This document shows, one piece after another, positions 1 through 8,511 of a stretch of DNA of 64,000 nt. The stretch covers positions 310,001 to 374,000 of the forward strand of contig NZ_LMNF01000004.1 of NCBI RefSeq assembly GCF_001422485.1, written 5' to 3'. A model generated the notes under the pieces. That model was not told where the DNA came from. It worked only from the letters and a program-made list of their open reading frames with translations, and searched no databases. Position 1 is the stretch's first letter; each line of letters opens with the position of its first letter. Origin of the DNA: Agreia sp. Leaf283 (GTDB taxonomy: Bacteria; Actinomycetota; Actinomycetes; Actinomycetales; Microbacteriaceae). Made by a program: the position numbers and the translations under genes.

Positions 1-161
1 GAGAATTGTGTTGCCTGTGAGGTGCATGGTGTGAACTCCATTTGTTTCAGTGTGACGGGCTCGACGGAAGCCTCGTCAGTCACGCTATGTGAGGTGGTGA
101 GGGGCAGGGAGAGAAGGTTTATCCACGGACAAGGAATCCACGGACCGGTTGGTCGCAGCCG

Positions 162-1028
162 TCAGCTCAGTGCAGCAGCATCGTCCGATACAGACGCGAG
201 CAGGTCGAGCGCCTCGAACGGCCGCGGGGTCGCAGCGGCGAGATAGAGCACCGAGAAGCCGAGCTCGTGTGCATCCTCCATCGTGCCGAGCAACTCATCG
301 CGACTGGTCGTGGGCGTGATGCTCATTGTCGTCGTCTTCTGCACGGTGGCGAAGTCGCGGCCCACGTCATCGCAGTGCCGTTGCAGCACCTCGAGTTTGT
401 GGAGCGTGTCGTCGGCGACCCTGAGGTTGCACGCGTCTGCATACTGGGCGACGAGGCGCAGAGTCTTGCGTTCGCCGCCGCCGCCGATGAGGAGGTACGG
501 CCGCGGACGGGACAGGGGCGCGGGCGCGCTCAGCGTTCGGGTCAGTTGGTAGTGCTGCCCGTCGTACGGCCCATCAACCTCGCCCCACATCTGCAGACAG
601 ATCTGCACTGTCTCTTCGAGCCTCTCGAAGCGTTCCTTGAGCGGCGGCAGATGAAGGCCGAGTCCTGATGCCTCGTCTTCATTCCAGGCTGCCCCGATGC
701 CCAGACCCGCTCTTCCGTTGCTTAGGGTGTCGAGCGTGGCCACCTGCTTGGCCAGCAGGCCCGGTGACCGGTAGGTCACACCGGTCACCAGGGTATGCAG
801 GAGAACTGACTCGGTTCGACCGGCCAGAAACCCGAGCAGCGTGTAGGCCTCCAGCATCGCGTTCTCGACGGGCCCGTACATGCTGACCTGCCAGACATGG
901 TCCATCACACTGATGCGTTTAGCTCCCCCCTGTTCGGCCGTCTGCGCCAGCCGCGCGATGGTCTGCGCAAGCTGGGCGGGCGGGGTGTCCTGCTGGGTGA
1001 AGTTGGCGAGGTGAAATCCGAGGTCCAT
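162..1028 (-). CDS. LLM class (F420-dependent-like) flavin/deazaflavin oxidoreductase
   Basis: 288-aa luciferase-like monooxygenase fold protein. Visible family signatures are the N-terminal strand MDLGFHLANF, the conserved GRAGLGIGAAWNEDEASG stretch near residue 105-125, the RLEETVQICLQMW helix and the PRPYLLIGGGGE strand that lines the cofactor site. In Actinobacteria this subgroup usually uses coenzyme F420, but FMN cannot be excluded and the substrate is unknown. It lies 34 bp downstream of the SDR gene on the same strand, so the two oxidoreductases probably form one transcript. Confidence 0.8.
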   Translation of the reverse strand: MDLGFHLANFTQQDTPPAQLAQTIARLAQTAEQGGAKRISVMDHVWQVSMYGPVENAMLEAYTLLGFLAGRTESVLLHTLVTGVTYRSPGLLAKQVATLDTLSNGRAGLGIGAAWNEDEASGLGLHLPPLKERFERLEETVQICLQMWGEVDGPYDGQHYQLTRTLSAPAPLSRPRPYLLIGGGGERKTLRLVAQYADACNLRVADDTLHKLEVLQRHCDDVGRDFATVQKTTTMSITPTTSRDELLGTMEDAHELGFSVLYLAAATPRPFEALDLLASVSDDAAALS

Positions 1029-1062
1029 GGTGAGGCTCCTGCCTAATACGTCTGAGCGCGGC

Positions 1063-1812
1063 TCAGAGCGCGCCGCTCAACATCTCGAGAACCTGCGGGT
1101 AGCTTCCGTTCGCGGTGGCCTGGCGCAGGAAGGCGACGTTCTGCACGGTGATTTCGTGCGCATCCGGCTGGCTGGTGATGAGCTCCATCACCTCGTCGAG
1201 GAATGCCTCGAGCGGCATCGCGATCGGCGACTCCGACTGACCCGGCATGAGTTCCGTCTGAACGGCCGGCGGGACGAGCTCGATGACCTGCACCGACGTG
1301 TCGGCGAGCTGCACCCTCATGCTTTCCGTGAAGGAGTGGACGGCGGCTTTGGAAGCACTGTAGGTCGGGGTGAAGGGCAGGGGCACGAACGCGAGGCCCG
1401 ATGACACCGTGACCACAACCGGGTCGGTGGCCTGCTGCAGGAACGGAAGGAATGCCGCGAACAGTCGGATCGGTCCGAGCAGGTTCGTCTCGATCGTGAG
1501 CTCGGCCGTCGAAAGGAAGGATGCGTCGTGCAGGTTCTCCGGCTGCTGGATGCCGGCCATCGGGATCAGCACATTGAGGGCGGGGTGACGCTCGGTAACC
1601 GTTTCGAACGCAGCTGCGATGGAGGAGGGATCAGTGATGTCGATCTGGACCGAGTCCAGTCCGGGGTGCTCAGCCACGAGGCTGTCGAGCAGCTCCGCGC
1701 GGCGTCCGCCGATGATGACGGTGTTGCCGAGGGCCTGGAACCTGAGGGCGAGGCCGAGGCCGATGCCCGAGGTCGCGCCGGGGATGAATATGGTGTTTCC
1801 TGTTGTCTTCAT
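1063..1812 (-). CDS. SDR family oxidoreductase (DltE-like)
   Basis: 249-aa classical short-chain dehydrogenase. The glycine-rich dinucleotide motif GATSGIG is at residues 12-18, the D of the adenine-binding turn follows in QIDITD, and the catalytic Y-x3-K is YSASK at about residue 150, with a Ser about 13 residues before it (VVTVSSGLAF). It therefore should reduce or oxidise a small carbonyl/alcohol substrate with NAD(P)H; the substrate is unknown. It is divergent from the MmyB-type regulator that starts 98 bp away and is followed on the same strand by the LLM oxidoreductase. MmyB-type regulators next to SDR genes commonly control them, which is the likely arrangement here. Confidence 0.82.
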   Translation of the reverse strand: MKTTGNTIFIPGATSGIGLGLALRFQALGNTVIIGGRRAELLDSLVAEHPGLDSVQIDITDPSSIAAAFETVTERHPALNVLIPMAGIQQPENLHDASFLSTAELTIETNLLGPIRLFAAFLPFLQQATDPVVVTVSSGLAFVPLPFTPTYSASKAAVHSFTESMRVQLADTSVQVIELVPPAVQTELMPGQSESPIAMPLEAFLDEVMELITSQPDAHEITVQNVAFLRQATANGSYPQVLEMLSGAL

Positions 1813-1910
1813 GAGATTGAGTGTGCTCGGGTGCGCGAGAGTGCGGCAGAGTGCGCTTATCCACGGACTGGCATTCCTAGCTTCCAGACCTGCGCGTCAT
1901 ACTGGATCAC

Positions 1911-2738
1911 ATGGACCGCGCCGAGCTCGCCGACTTCTTGCGGACGCGCCGCGAGTCGATACAGCCGGCCGACGTCGGAATCAGTGTCGGGCAGCGTCGT
2001 CGAGCGCCGGGACTGCGCCGAGAAGAGGTCGCCTGGCTCGCAGGAATGTCGACCGACTACTACGCCCGCCTCGAGCAGCAGCGCGCAGTCCAGCCGAGCG
2101 AGCAGATCCTCATCGCGGTGGCGCGCGCACTTCGCCTCACTGCCGAGGAGCACGCCCACCTCTTCCGCCTTGCCGGTCATCACGCGGCACCACCGCGAGA
2201 CCGGTCGCAACAGATCGAACCCGCCCTCCTGCGCGTGCTCGATCGGCTCGATGATACGCCGGCGATGATCGTGACCGACATCGCCTTCACCCTCGCGCAG
2301 AATGCGCTCGCGACGGCGCTGTTCGGAGACGAGACCAGCTACACGGGTCTGGCTCGCAGCTCGTACTACCGCTGGTTCACAGACGATTCCGCCAGGGCCC
2401 TGTCGCCGATCCGGGAACACGCGATTCACAGCCGGTTGAATGTCGCGGGCCTGCGCGCAGCTCTGTCTGCGGGGGGAGAAGACCCGACCGCAACCACCAT
2501 GGTCGATGAGCTTCTACGTCGCAGTCCGGAGTTCGCGTCGCTGTGGGCGGAACACATCGTCGCCGAGCGTCTGGGCGACGAGAAGACCGTGATTCATCCA
2601 GAGCTGGGCGAGATCGAATTCGACTGCCAGCCCCTCTACCTCGAGAACCGTGCCCAGGCTCTCCTTGTGATGACGCCCCGAGCCGGCTCGAACGCGTCGG
2701 AGAAACTGCGTCTCTTACAGCTGAGCACCCTGGTCTGA
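1911..2738 (+). CDS. XRE-family regulator with MmyB-like ligand-binding domain
   Basis: 275-aa DNA-binding protein. The N-terminal helix-turn-helix (about residues 8-75) has the typical sequence of this group: RTRRESI, GQRRRAPGLRREEVAWLAG and STDYYARLEQQR. The rest matches the MmyB-like ligand-binding domain, with the conserved end of the form LxVMTPRAGSNASEKLRLLQ. Two further paralogues occur in this window (near 32.6 and 56.3 kb). It is divergent from the SDR-LLM oxidoreductase pair and most likely controls it in response to a small hydrophobic ligand; that last point is inference from neighbours. Confidence 0.85.
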   Translation: MDRAELADFLRTRRESIQPADVGISVGQRRRAPGLRREEVAWLAGMSTDYYARLEQQRAVQPSEQILIAVARALRLTAEEHAHLFRLAGHHAAPPRDRSQQIEPALLRVLDRLDDTPAMIVTDIAFTLAQNALATALFGDETSYTGLARSSYYRWFTDDSARALSPIREHAIHSRLNVAGLRAALSAGGEDPTATTMVDELLRRSPEFASLWAEHIVAERLGDEKTVIHPELGEIEFDCQPLYLENRAQALLVMTPRAGSNASEKLRLLQLSTLV

Positions 2739-2755
2739 GCCAGGCATCCGGTCGG

Positions 2756-3271
2756 TCAGCCCTTGCTGCGTTTGTAGGCGCGGTACAGGGAGATTCCGCG
2801 AACGGCGAGCACGATGACGGCAGGGATCTGGATCGCCGCGGCGATCCAGTGCCAGCCCACTCCTTCTTCAAGGTAACTGTCGAAATCGGTGGGGATGCCG
2901 CTCGTCGATGTGTAGACGCCGGCGAAGAACAGCGACATGAATCCGAACAGGATGATTGAGACCGCCCCCATGAGCGCCAGGTCGTCTGCCGTGTCGTGGC
3001 GGAAAAAGGGCACCGCCATGAACACGCCGGTCGCGGCCGCGAGCCCGGCCGCGATCACGAGAAGTGCGGGCAGCGGGATGAACGGCCACGCGGCCGTCTC
3101 GTCCCAGCGAGCCGTGTCGCGAAGTCCCATTCGGCCGCCGGCGAGAACGAAGTTCAGCAGGCTGAGCAGGAAGAAGAGGAACATGGCGAAGGCGGCGTAC
3201 ATGAAGACGCGCTTGCCTCGCGCGACACGACGGTCGAGTTCGACGTCTGTCAGTGTCGCTGCTCTGGTCAT
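2756..3271 (-). CDS. Hypothetical four-helix membrane protein
   Basis: 171-aa integral membrane protein with no recognised family. The ATG at 3271 (MTRAATLTDVELDRRV) was chosen over the longer in-frame start, because the upstream extension runs into the hairpin at 3313-3353. Four hydrophobic segments are visible: VFMYAAFAMFLFFLLSLLNF, WPFIPLPALLVIAAGLA, LMGAVSIILFGFMSLFFAGV and WIAAAIQIPAVIVLAVRG. The soluble N-terminus is short and charged and the C-terminus ends in a basic YRAYKRSKG. It is convergent with the regulator before it. Function unknown. Confidence 0.7.
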   Translation of the reverse strand: MTRAATLTDVELDRRVARGKRVFMYAAFAMFLFFLLSLLNFVLAGGRMGLRDTARWDETAAWPFIPLPALLVIAAGLAAATGVFMAVPFFRHDTADDLALMGAVSIILFGFMSLFFAGVYTSTSGIPTDFDSYLEEGVGWHWIAAAIQIPAVIVLAVRGISLYRAYKRSKG

Positions 3272-3312
3272 TCGTCTATCGTCCCAACGTCGGGGTCGTG
3301 TGCGCACCGAAC

Positions 3313-3353
3313 GCCCGAAGGCCACGCATCCATCGGACGCATGGCCTTCGGGC
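3313..3353 (-). terminator. Hairpin downstream of the EthD gene
   Basis: Perfect 11-bp inverted repeat GCCCGAAGGCC / GGCCTTCGGGC with a 19-nt loop, starting 12 bp past the stop codon of the EthD gene. It is a likely factor-assisted terminator for the DUF308-flavoprotein-EthD operon. No clear U-tract is present. Confidence 0.6.
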
Positions 3354-3364
3354 AATGGCTCCGC

Positions 3365-3679
3365 TCAGCCCTCTTCGACGTCGGCGAACGTGATCCGCAC
3401 CCCTCCGGTCGCGAGTCCGAAGATCGTCGGGAACAGCGCCGCCGCCTCAGGAGTCGCGACCGCCGCCGACGCGGTGTCGTAGTCGGCGAAGTACAGGTCG
3501 ACGAGGCGGTAAGCCGGCGTCGGGCTGCCATCCTCCTTCGGCCAGACCTTCGACGATTCGAGGCGCTGCAGGCCGGGAAGTGCCTTGGCCAGCTCGAGCT
3601 GCTTCGACTCGGCGAAGCCGGCCTCGAATGCGTCGGCGTCGGTGGGGTTGTCGTAGATGACGGTGATCTTGGTAGTCAT
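3365..3679 (-). CDS. EthD family protein
   Basis: 104-aa small ferredoxin-like (dimeric alpha/beta barrel) protein of the EthD family. The start MTTKITVIYDNPTDADAFEAGF was preferred to a longer in-frame ORF because it begins exactly at the family's first strand and has a purine-rich AAGAAAGAA stretch just upstream. Conserved features are the first strand KITVIYDNPTD, the central LPGLQRLESSKVW and the final strand FADVEEG. EthD-like proteins bind small hydrophobic molecules or act in ring modification; the precise job is unknown. It is the last gene of the operon beginning near 5743 and lies 46 bp after the flavoprotein. Confidence 0.82.
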   Translation of the reverse strand: MTTKITVIYDNPTDADAFEAGFAESKQLELAKALPGLQRLESSKVWPKEDGSPTPAYRLVDLYFADYDTASAAVATPEAAALFPTIFGLATGGVRITFADVEEG

Positions 3680-3725
3680 GATTCTTTCTTCTTTCTGTTG
3701 GGTTGAGCGGTGAGGGGGAAGAGCG

Positions 3726-5168
3726 TCAGGAGTCCCGGCCGTAGGTCTCGAGCAGTCGCAGCCAGACCTCGCTGACCGTGGGGTAGGCGGGCACGGCGTG
3801 CCACAGCCGGTCGATCGGCACCTCGCCGGCGATCGCGATGGTCGCCGCGTGCAGCAGCTCGGCGACATCGGGCCCGACCACGGTGAAGCCCACGATCACG
3901 CCGCGATCCTCGTCGACGACCATTCCGGCTCGGCCGGTGTAGCCGTCGGCGTGCAGGGATGCGCCGGCTACAGCGCCCAGGTCGTACTCGACGGCGCGAA
4001 TGCGCAGTCCGCGCCGCGTGGCCTCGGCGACAGTGAATCCGACGGATGCGATCTCCGGGTCTGCGAAGATCACCTGCGGCACCGCGAGATCGTCGGCCGT
4101 GAAGGCGTGACGCCCCCACGCCGCGGTGTCCAGCGCCGTGCCCTGAGCGCGGGCCACGATGCTGTCGCCGAGAATCCGGGCCTGGTACTTGCCCTGATGC
4201 GTCAGCAGCACGCGCCGGTTCACATCTCCGGCCGCGTACAGCCACTCGCCCTCCACGGGCACGCCGTCGCGAAGAACGAGAAGCGCGTCGTCGACGGTCA
4301 GCCAGTCGCCCGGCTCCAGCCCCACGTTCTCCAGGCCCAGGCGAGACGTGTTCGGCATCCGACCCGTGGCCACGAGCACCTCATCGGCGAGCACGGCCGT
4401 TCCATCGGCGAGCTCGATGTGCACGAGCCCGCTGTCGTCGCGCGTGACAGACGTCGGCTCTGTGTCCAGATGCAGCGACACCCCCTTCGCGCTCAGCGAC
4501 TCCGTCAGCAGTTCGCGGGCGAACGGTTCAGTGGCGGGCAGCAGCCCGTCGCGAGCGACGATCGTCACGGCCGTTCCGAACGCCGAGAACGCCGTCGCTA
4601 TCTCGACGCCCACGACTCCACCGCCGATGATCGCCAGCCGCTCGGGCACGGTCGGGGTGGATGCCGCTTCCCGGCTCGTCCACGGACGTGCGGCCGCCAG
4701 GCCGGGCACCTCGGGAACGCGGGCGCTCGACCCGGTCGCGATGACGACCGCGTGGCGCGCATCCAGTGTCTGAGCAGCACCGAAACCGTCGATGACCGAC
4801 ACCGAGCGGGTGCCGCTGATGCGGCCCTCGCCGCGGAACAGCGTGACGCCCGCGCTCTCGAGCCACGCGGCCTGGCCGTCGTCTTTCCAGTGCGAGGCGA
4901 ACGAGTCGCGGCGGCGCAGCACGGCCGACACGTCGAGGTCGCCGGTGACCGCGGCCCGGGCGCCGGGCAGGGCGGCGACGGCGCGCAGGGCAGCGGCATC
5001 CCGAAGCAGAGCCTTGGTGGGCATGCAGGCCCAGTACGAGCACTCGCCGCCGATGAGCTCGCGTTCGACGATGGCGGCGGTGAGCCCGCCCTGCACGACG
5101 CGGTCGGCCACGTTCTCGCCGACGGGGCCGGCGCCGATGATGATGACGTCGAAGGTGGGGTTCGTCAT
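3726..5168 (-). CDS. NAD(P)/FAD-dependent class I pyridine nucleotide-disulfide oxidoreductase
   Basis: 480-aa flavoprotein of the dihydrolipoamide dehydrogenase / mercuric reductase group. The N-terminal FAD motif is VIIIGAGPVGENVA, followed by the redox-active disulfide CSYWAC (CX4C) in GGECSYWACMPTK. The NAD(P)-binding GGGVVGVEIA lies near residue 180-190, the second FAD motif is YAAGDVN, and there is a C-terminal dimerisation domain ending in the conserved HAVPAYPTVSEVW. Family length is normal. It lacks mercury-binding N-terminal cysteines, so it is not an obvious MerA. The ATG is 2 bp from the stop of the DUF308 gene, so translation is probably coupled. The substrate is unknown. Confidence 0.85.
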   Translation of the reverse strand: MTNPTFDVIIIGAGPVGENVADRVVQGGLTAAIVERELIGGECSYWACMPTKALLRDAAALRAVAALPGARAAVTGDLDVSAVLRRRDSFASHWKDDGQAAWLESAGVTLFRGEGRISGTRSVSVIDGFGAAQTLDARHAVVIATGSSARVPEVPGLAAARPWTSREAASTPTVPERLAIIGGGVVGVEIATAFSAFGTAVTIVARDGLLPATEPFARELLTESLSAKGVSLHLDTEPTSVTRDDSGLVHIELADGTAVLADEVLVATGRMPNTSRLGLENVGLEPGDWLTVDDALLVLRDGVPVEGEWLYAAGDVNRRVLLTHQGKYQARILGDSIVARAQGTALDTAAWGRHAFTADDLAVPQVIFADPEIASVGFTVAEATRRGLRIRAVEYDLGAVAGASLHADGYTGRAGMVVDEDRGVIVGFTVVGPDVAELLHAATIAIAGEVPIDRLWHAVPAYPTVSEVWLRLLETYGRDS

Positions 5169-5170
5169 GA

Positions 5171-5743
5171 CTACAGGCCCTTCGTGGCGCGGCCCAGGCG
5201 CAGGGCCGAGACGAGGAAGAAGATGCCGCCGAGGGTGGCGTAGCCGCCGACGGTGCCGACAGAGGCGGATGCGCCGCCGGCCATCGAGGCGATTCCAGCG
5301 CCGGCGAGCACCGAGAGGCCGCCCGAGAGGATCATGGCCCACTGGCCGCCGAGTGCGCGGCGGCGCAGGGCGACGATCAGCTGAACAGCTCCGGCGGTGA
5401 TGGCCCAGACTCCCCAGACGACGAGAACGGCGGGCGTTCCGGATGCCGCTGCGATCGCCAGGCCGATGGCCGCCAGCAGGCTGAGTGCCATGTTGATGTA
5501 GAGCAGCGGGGTGGCGCCGGTGCCGCGGTTCGAGCGGGAGTCGACGACGGCCGCCGCCACATCGAAGAGCGGATACAGCACGAGCAGCGCGACGGTCGCG
5601 AAGCCGAGGGCTGCCCCGGCGCTCGGCGCCGTGACGAACACGAGCACCGCCCACACGACGGCGAAGGCGAAGCGAACGAAGTACAGCTTTCGCAGCGACG
5701 ACGCCACGGTGGCGGTCTCGGTGGTGGGCGTGGTGGTTGTCAT
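5171..5743 (-). CDS. DUF308-type membrane protein
   Basis: 190-aa protein with six hydrophobic segments arranged as three hairpins, as in the DUF308/HdeD-like membrane family: FVRFAFAVVWAVLVFV, LGFATVALLVLYPLFDVAAAVV, MALSLLAAIGLAIA, AVLVVWGVWAITAGAVQLIVAL, WAMILSGGLSVLAGAGIA and YATLGGIFFLVSAL. Two ATGs are adjacent; the second was chosen because AGGA then sits 5 nt away. It is the first gene of the three-gene operon. Its promoter region carries the inverted-repeat operators shared with the divergent two-component system. Its role is probably envelope stress related; this is inference. Confidence 0.72.
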   Translation of the reverse strand: MTTTTPTTETATVASSLRKLYFVRFAFAVVWAVLVFVTAPSAGAALGFATVALLVLYPLFDVAAAVVDSRSNRGTGATPLLYINMALSLLAAIGLAIAAASGTPAVLVVWGVWAITAGAVQLIVALRRRALGGQWAMILSGGLSVLAGAGIASMAGGASASVGTVGGYATLGGIFFLVSALRLGRATKGL

Positions 5744-5815
5744 CATGATCCTGTTCTCAAGCGGTGAAGAGTGGGGCGGCTGCCTCGCTGAGCAGTCTTC
5801 GCTTCGCCGACAGGG

Positions 5816-5904
5816 GCCGTGTACTTCGTTTGAACTACTTCGGCGGGCAATCTCGACCGGGTCGGCTCAATCGCGCGCCGTCTACTTCGAACGAAGTACA
5901 CGGC
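5816..5904. promoter_or_regulatory. Divergent operator region with nested inverted repeats
   Basis: The outer arms GCCGTGTACTTCGTT (5816-5830) and its exact reverse complement (5890-5904) are 59 bp apart. Inside the right arm is a 16-bp palindrome TACTTCGAACGAAGTA (5883-5898; 7-2-7). The left arm contains a degenerate copy, TACTTCGTTTGAACTA (5822-5837). CTACTTCG occurs again at 5835-5842. The region lies between the DUF308 operon and the histidine kinase, so both are probably controlled from it, plausibly by the response regulator encoded next door. Confidence 0.75.
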
Positions 5905-5931
5905 AGGTCGTCAGAGGGCCAGACTCGACTC

Positions 5932-7116
5932 ATGAGCACAGCAGAGAACGTCGTCGACGCCGCCCGGGCGCCCCTCTGGATTCGCCGCCCCGGCACCCTG
6001 CACCTCGTCGCGTACGTCGTGGCCGGGCTCGTCTTCGTGGGCCAGCTCATCGTCATGGCCATTCAGGGCGCGGATGCCGTGACGCTCGCCGGTGTGCTGG
6101 TCGCGGGCGCCGGGGTCGCGATCTCATGGCGGATGCCGTGGGTCGGCCTCATCGTGACGAGCGCCGCGTCGTTCGCGGTCGCGGCCGTGGGCGAGAACCG
6201 CATCTCGGTCTGGATGATGGCCGTGCTCGTGCTGTTCTCGTTCACCCTGCGCGGCAAGCGCCCCGTGGTCGGAACCGTCATCGTCGCCCTCGTGTTCTTG
6301 GCCGCGCTGTTCACCGTCGGCGACATGCGCGGGGGTGCGGTCGTTGCGACCGCGGCCCTCTTCTCTGCCATTGGCGGCGGCGCGACGGGCGCTGCCTTAC
6401 GTCTCGCGCGAGAGCACTGGCTGGCAGTGGAGGAGCGGGCCCGCCAGGCATCCGCCACCCGCGAGATCGAGGCCGAGCGTCGCGTCACCGAGGAGCGCCT
6501 GCGCATCGCTCGCGACCTGCACGACGTGGTCGGCCACCAGGTGGCGATGCTCAGCGTCAACCTCGGAGTCGCCGAGATCGGCCTGCCTGGCGAGGCGGTG
6601 TCGTCGCGGCAGGCCCTGGACTCGGCCCGCTCGAACGCGCGCAACGTCGTGAGCGAAACCCAACGCATCCTGAACCTGCTTCGTCGCGGAGACATAACGA
6701 ACGACGACGACGCCCTGCGGCCCACCCCGTCCTTCGGCGCCCTCGAGAGTCTGGTCGAGTCGTTCGAGAGCATCGGTCTCGAGGTGACGGCGTCGATCTC
6801 GGTTCCGGATGCCGTGGGCGGCCCGGTCGTGGGAGTGACGGTCTATCGCATCGTGCAGGAGGCGCTGACGAACGCGTACCGGCACGGTGAGGGAGCGGCG
6901 GTCGTTTCTGTTCATGAATCGGACGGGCGGGTGCACGTGAGTGTGGAGAACCGGATCAGCCACACGCTGCGCGGATCGGTCGCGGGCAGTGGCCTCGGAC
7001 TGGTCGGGATGAGGGAGCGCGTGGAGTCGTGCGGTGGGACGCTCTCGGTGTCTGCTCTTGACGATGTCTTTCGCGTCAGCGCCGTGCTCGACCCGGTGGG
7101 AGCGCAGCTCGCATGA
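5932..7116 (+). CDS. Sensor histidine kinase, NarL/DesK type (HisKA_3)
   Basis: 394-aa membrane histidine kinase. The start MSTAENVVDAARAP was chosen because it follows the operator region; the longer in-frame ORF would translate through it. There are about five transmembrane segments in residues 25-155, then a HisKA_3 dimerisation domain with the phospho-acceptor at about His197 (ARDLHDVVGHQ). The ATPase domain has N-box YRIVQEALTNAYRH and G-box SGLGLVGMRERV. No extracellular sensing loop of any size is present, so it likely senses within the membrane, as in envelope-stress kinases. Its stop overlaps the regulator start (ATGA). Confidence 0.9.
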   Translation: MSTAENVVDAARAPLWIRRPGTLHLVAYVVAGLVFVGQLIVMAIQGADAVTLAGVLVAGAGVAISWRMPWVGLIVTSAASFAVAAVGENRISVWMMAVLVLFSFTLRGKRPVVGTVIVALVFLAALFTVGDMRGGAVVATAALFSAIGGGATGAALRLAREHWLAVEERARQASATREIEAERRVTEERLRIARDLHDVVGHQVAMLSVNLGVAEIGLPGEAVSSRQALDSARSNARNVVSETQRILNLLRRGDITNDDDALRPTPSFGALESLVESFESIGLEVTASISVPDAVGGPVVGVTVYRIVQEALTNAYRHGEGAAVVSVHESDGRVHVSVENRISHTLRGSVAGSGLGLVGMRERVESCGGTLSVSALDDVFRVSAVLDPVGAQLA

Positions 7117-7772
7117 CGAACATTCTGATCGTCGACGACCAAGACGATATGCGGGCGGGCATTCGGTCGATGCTGCTGCTCGACCCGACGTTCGTTGTGG
7201 TCGGCGACCTGTCGGACGGACTGCAGGTGCCCGCCTTTCTGCGGGACAACGCTGTGGATCTGGTGCTGATGGACATCCGGATGCCCGGGATCGACGGCGT
7301 CGAGGCGACGCGGCGGATTCGCAGGGAGCACCCGGCGTCTCGCTTGCGGGTGATCGTTCTGACCACGTTCGACCAGGACGAGATCGTGCTCGCGGCGCTG
7401 CGCGCGGGGGCGAACGGGTTCTTGAGTAAGACCGTGAGCCCTGCGGAGCTCGTGGCGGGTATCGCCGAGGTGGTTGCCGGCGGGGGAGCGCTATCGGCTG
7501 CCGCGACGGCGGCGCTGATCGGTCACATGACAGACAGCCCGCCGCCTGTGATCGACAAGGAGCTGCTTGAGCGCTTCTCCGCTTTGACGCCCCGGGAGCG
7601 CGACGTGGTCGTGGCTGTCGCGAGCGGGCTCGACAACCACGAGATCGCGGCACAGATGTCGGTGTCGCCGTTCACGGTGAAGACCCACGCGGTGCGAGCG
7701 ATGACAAAGGTCGGAGCGAGGGATCGCGCGCAGCTAGTGACGTTCACGTTCAGGGCGGGGTTGTATCCGTGA
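7113..7772 (+). CDS. Two-component response regulator, NarL/FixJ family
   Basis: 219-aa regulator translationally coupled to the kinase by an ATGA overlap. The receiver domain has the acidic pocket near residues 8-10 (IVDDQDD), phospho-acceptor Asp54 in LMDIRMPG, a Thr in VLTTF and a Lys in LSKT. A LuxR-type helix-turn-helix follows at about residues 155-205 (LTPRERDVVVAVASG, NHEIAAQMSVSPFTVKTH). It probably binds the inverted repeats at 5816-5904, giving autoregulation and control of the divergent DUF308 operon; this is inference from position. An intrinsic terminator follows 23 nt later. Confidence 0.92.
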   Translation: MTNILIVDDQDDMRAGIRSMLLLDPTFVVVGDLSDGLQVPAFLRDNAVDLVLMDIRMPGIDGVEATRRIRREHPASRLRVIVLTTFDQDEIVLAALRAGANGFLSKTVSPAELVAGIAEVVAGGGALSAAATAALIGHMTDSPPPVIDKELLERFSALTPRERDVVVAVASGLDNHEIAAQMSVSPFTVKTHAVRAMTKVGARDRAQLVTFTFRAGLYP

Positions 7773-7794
7773 GGGTTAGCGCGTCCGTAGTGCA

Positions 7795-7820
7795 AGCCGC
7801 GCTGAGGTTGCGGCTCTTTT
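7795..7820 (+). terminator. Intrinsic terminator of the two-component operon
   Basis: Stem AGCCGC / GCGGCT with a 9-nt loop, followed by CTTTT, 23 nt after the response regulator stop codon. Confidence 0.7.
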
Positions 7821-7833
7821 GAGGCTGACGTGT

Positions 7834-8440
7834 ACCCTCGCCGATGCGCGACGAGAACCAGCGCGTCACGAGTGACACGACAGGGTCGGCCACGACCACG
7901 GCCACGAGCGCGATACTGACGGCGAGCCACACGATCGTGTTAACCGCGCCCCGCGCAACGATGACGTTGACCACTTGCCCGCGAGTACCGGAGTCGCGAC
8001 CGCGAGGGAAGCCCCCACGACGGAGAGCGCGATGAAGGTCACCAGCTTGGCCCGGTAGGGCACCGCGAACGTCAGGATGCGCCGCACGGACTCACGCGAG
8101 AAGCCGTGTTTGCCGCGTCTGGCGCTCGAGATCTTGGAAAGGTCGCCGCCTGAGATATCAGGATCGGATGCGGTGCGCAGATCGGCGCCGCCGGGGCCCT
8201 CGAAGCGGCGCCCCCAGCTGGTGACGACCGCGATGACCATCACGGTGGTGAGCGCGACGGGATAGAAGGCCGTTGTGAAGATCGCCATCGCCGAGACCTC
8301 GGGCACCCCTTCGTAGCCAGCGGTTAGATGGTTCGAGATGAGCAAGAACACGCTTTCGACGAGCCCTGACGCCGAGAGCACGGTCATGCCGAAGACATTA
8401 AAGATCACGAAGTAGGCGGCGTCGAGTGAATTCTCGGAAT
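7834..8440 (-). pseudogene. Remnant of an ABC exporter (permease N-terminus), truncated and frameshifted
   Basis: On the minus strand, one frame reads GFSRESVRRILTFAVPYRA and ALSVVGASLAVATPVLAGK, the first membrane helices of an ABC exporter fused to its ATPase. The reading then shifts by one base near 7974 and continues in another frame as VNVIVARGAVNTIVWLAV through LVTRWFSSRIGEG. Similarity stops at about 7834, so nearly the whole membrane domain and the ATPase are missing. Upstream in the same frame is a second membrane-protein tail (LDAAYFVIFNVFGMTVLS to AVVTSWGRRF) whose start is lost near 8440. The debris sits at the left edge of the accessory island, so its loss probably accompanied the island's arrival. 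Confidence 0.75.
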
Positions 8441-8467
8441 GGAGGGTCGGTTTTTCGTGGCTTCAAG

Positions 8468-8499
8468 TCCAGAATCGCGGCACGGTCGTCAATTCTGGA
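8468..8499. repeat. Inverted repeat downstream of the DUF4435 gene
   Basis: Perfect 8-bp arms TCCAGAAT / ATTCTGGA separated by 16 nt, 12 bp past the stop of the PARIS-like nuclease gene. Possible terminator, without a U-tract. Confidence 0.4.
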
Positions 8500-8511
8500 A
8501 ATGAATCCTGG

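Noticed and set aside
3726-5168. Assignment of the flavoprotein as dihydrolipoamide dehydrogenase (E3) of the bkd complex or as MerA
   Set aside because: Its active-site context CSYWAC differs from typical E3 (CLNVGC) and there is no mercury operon; only the superfamily can be supported.
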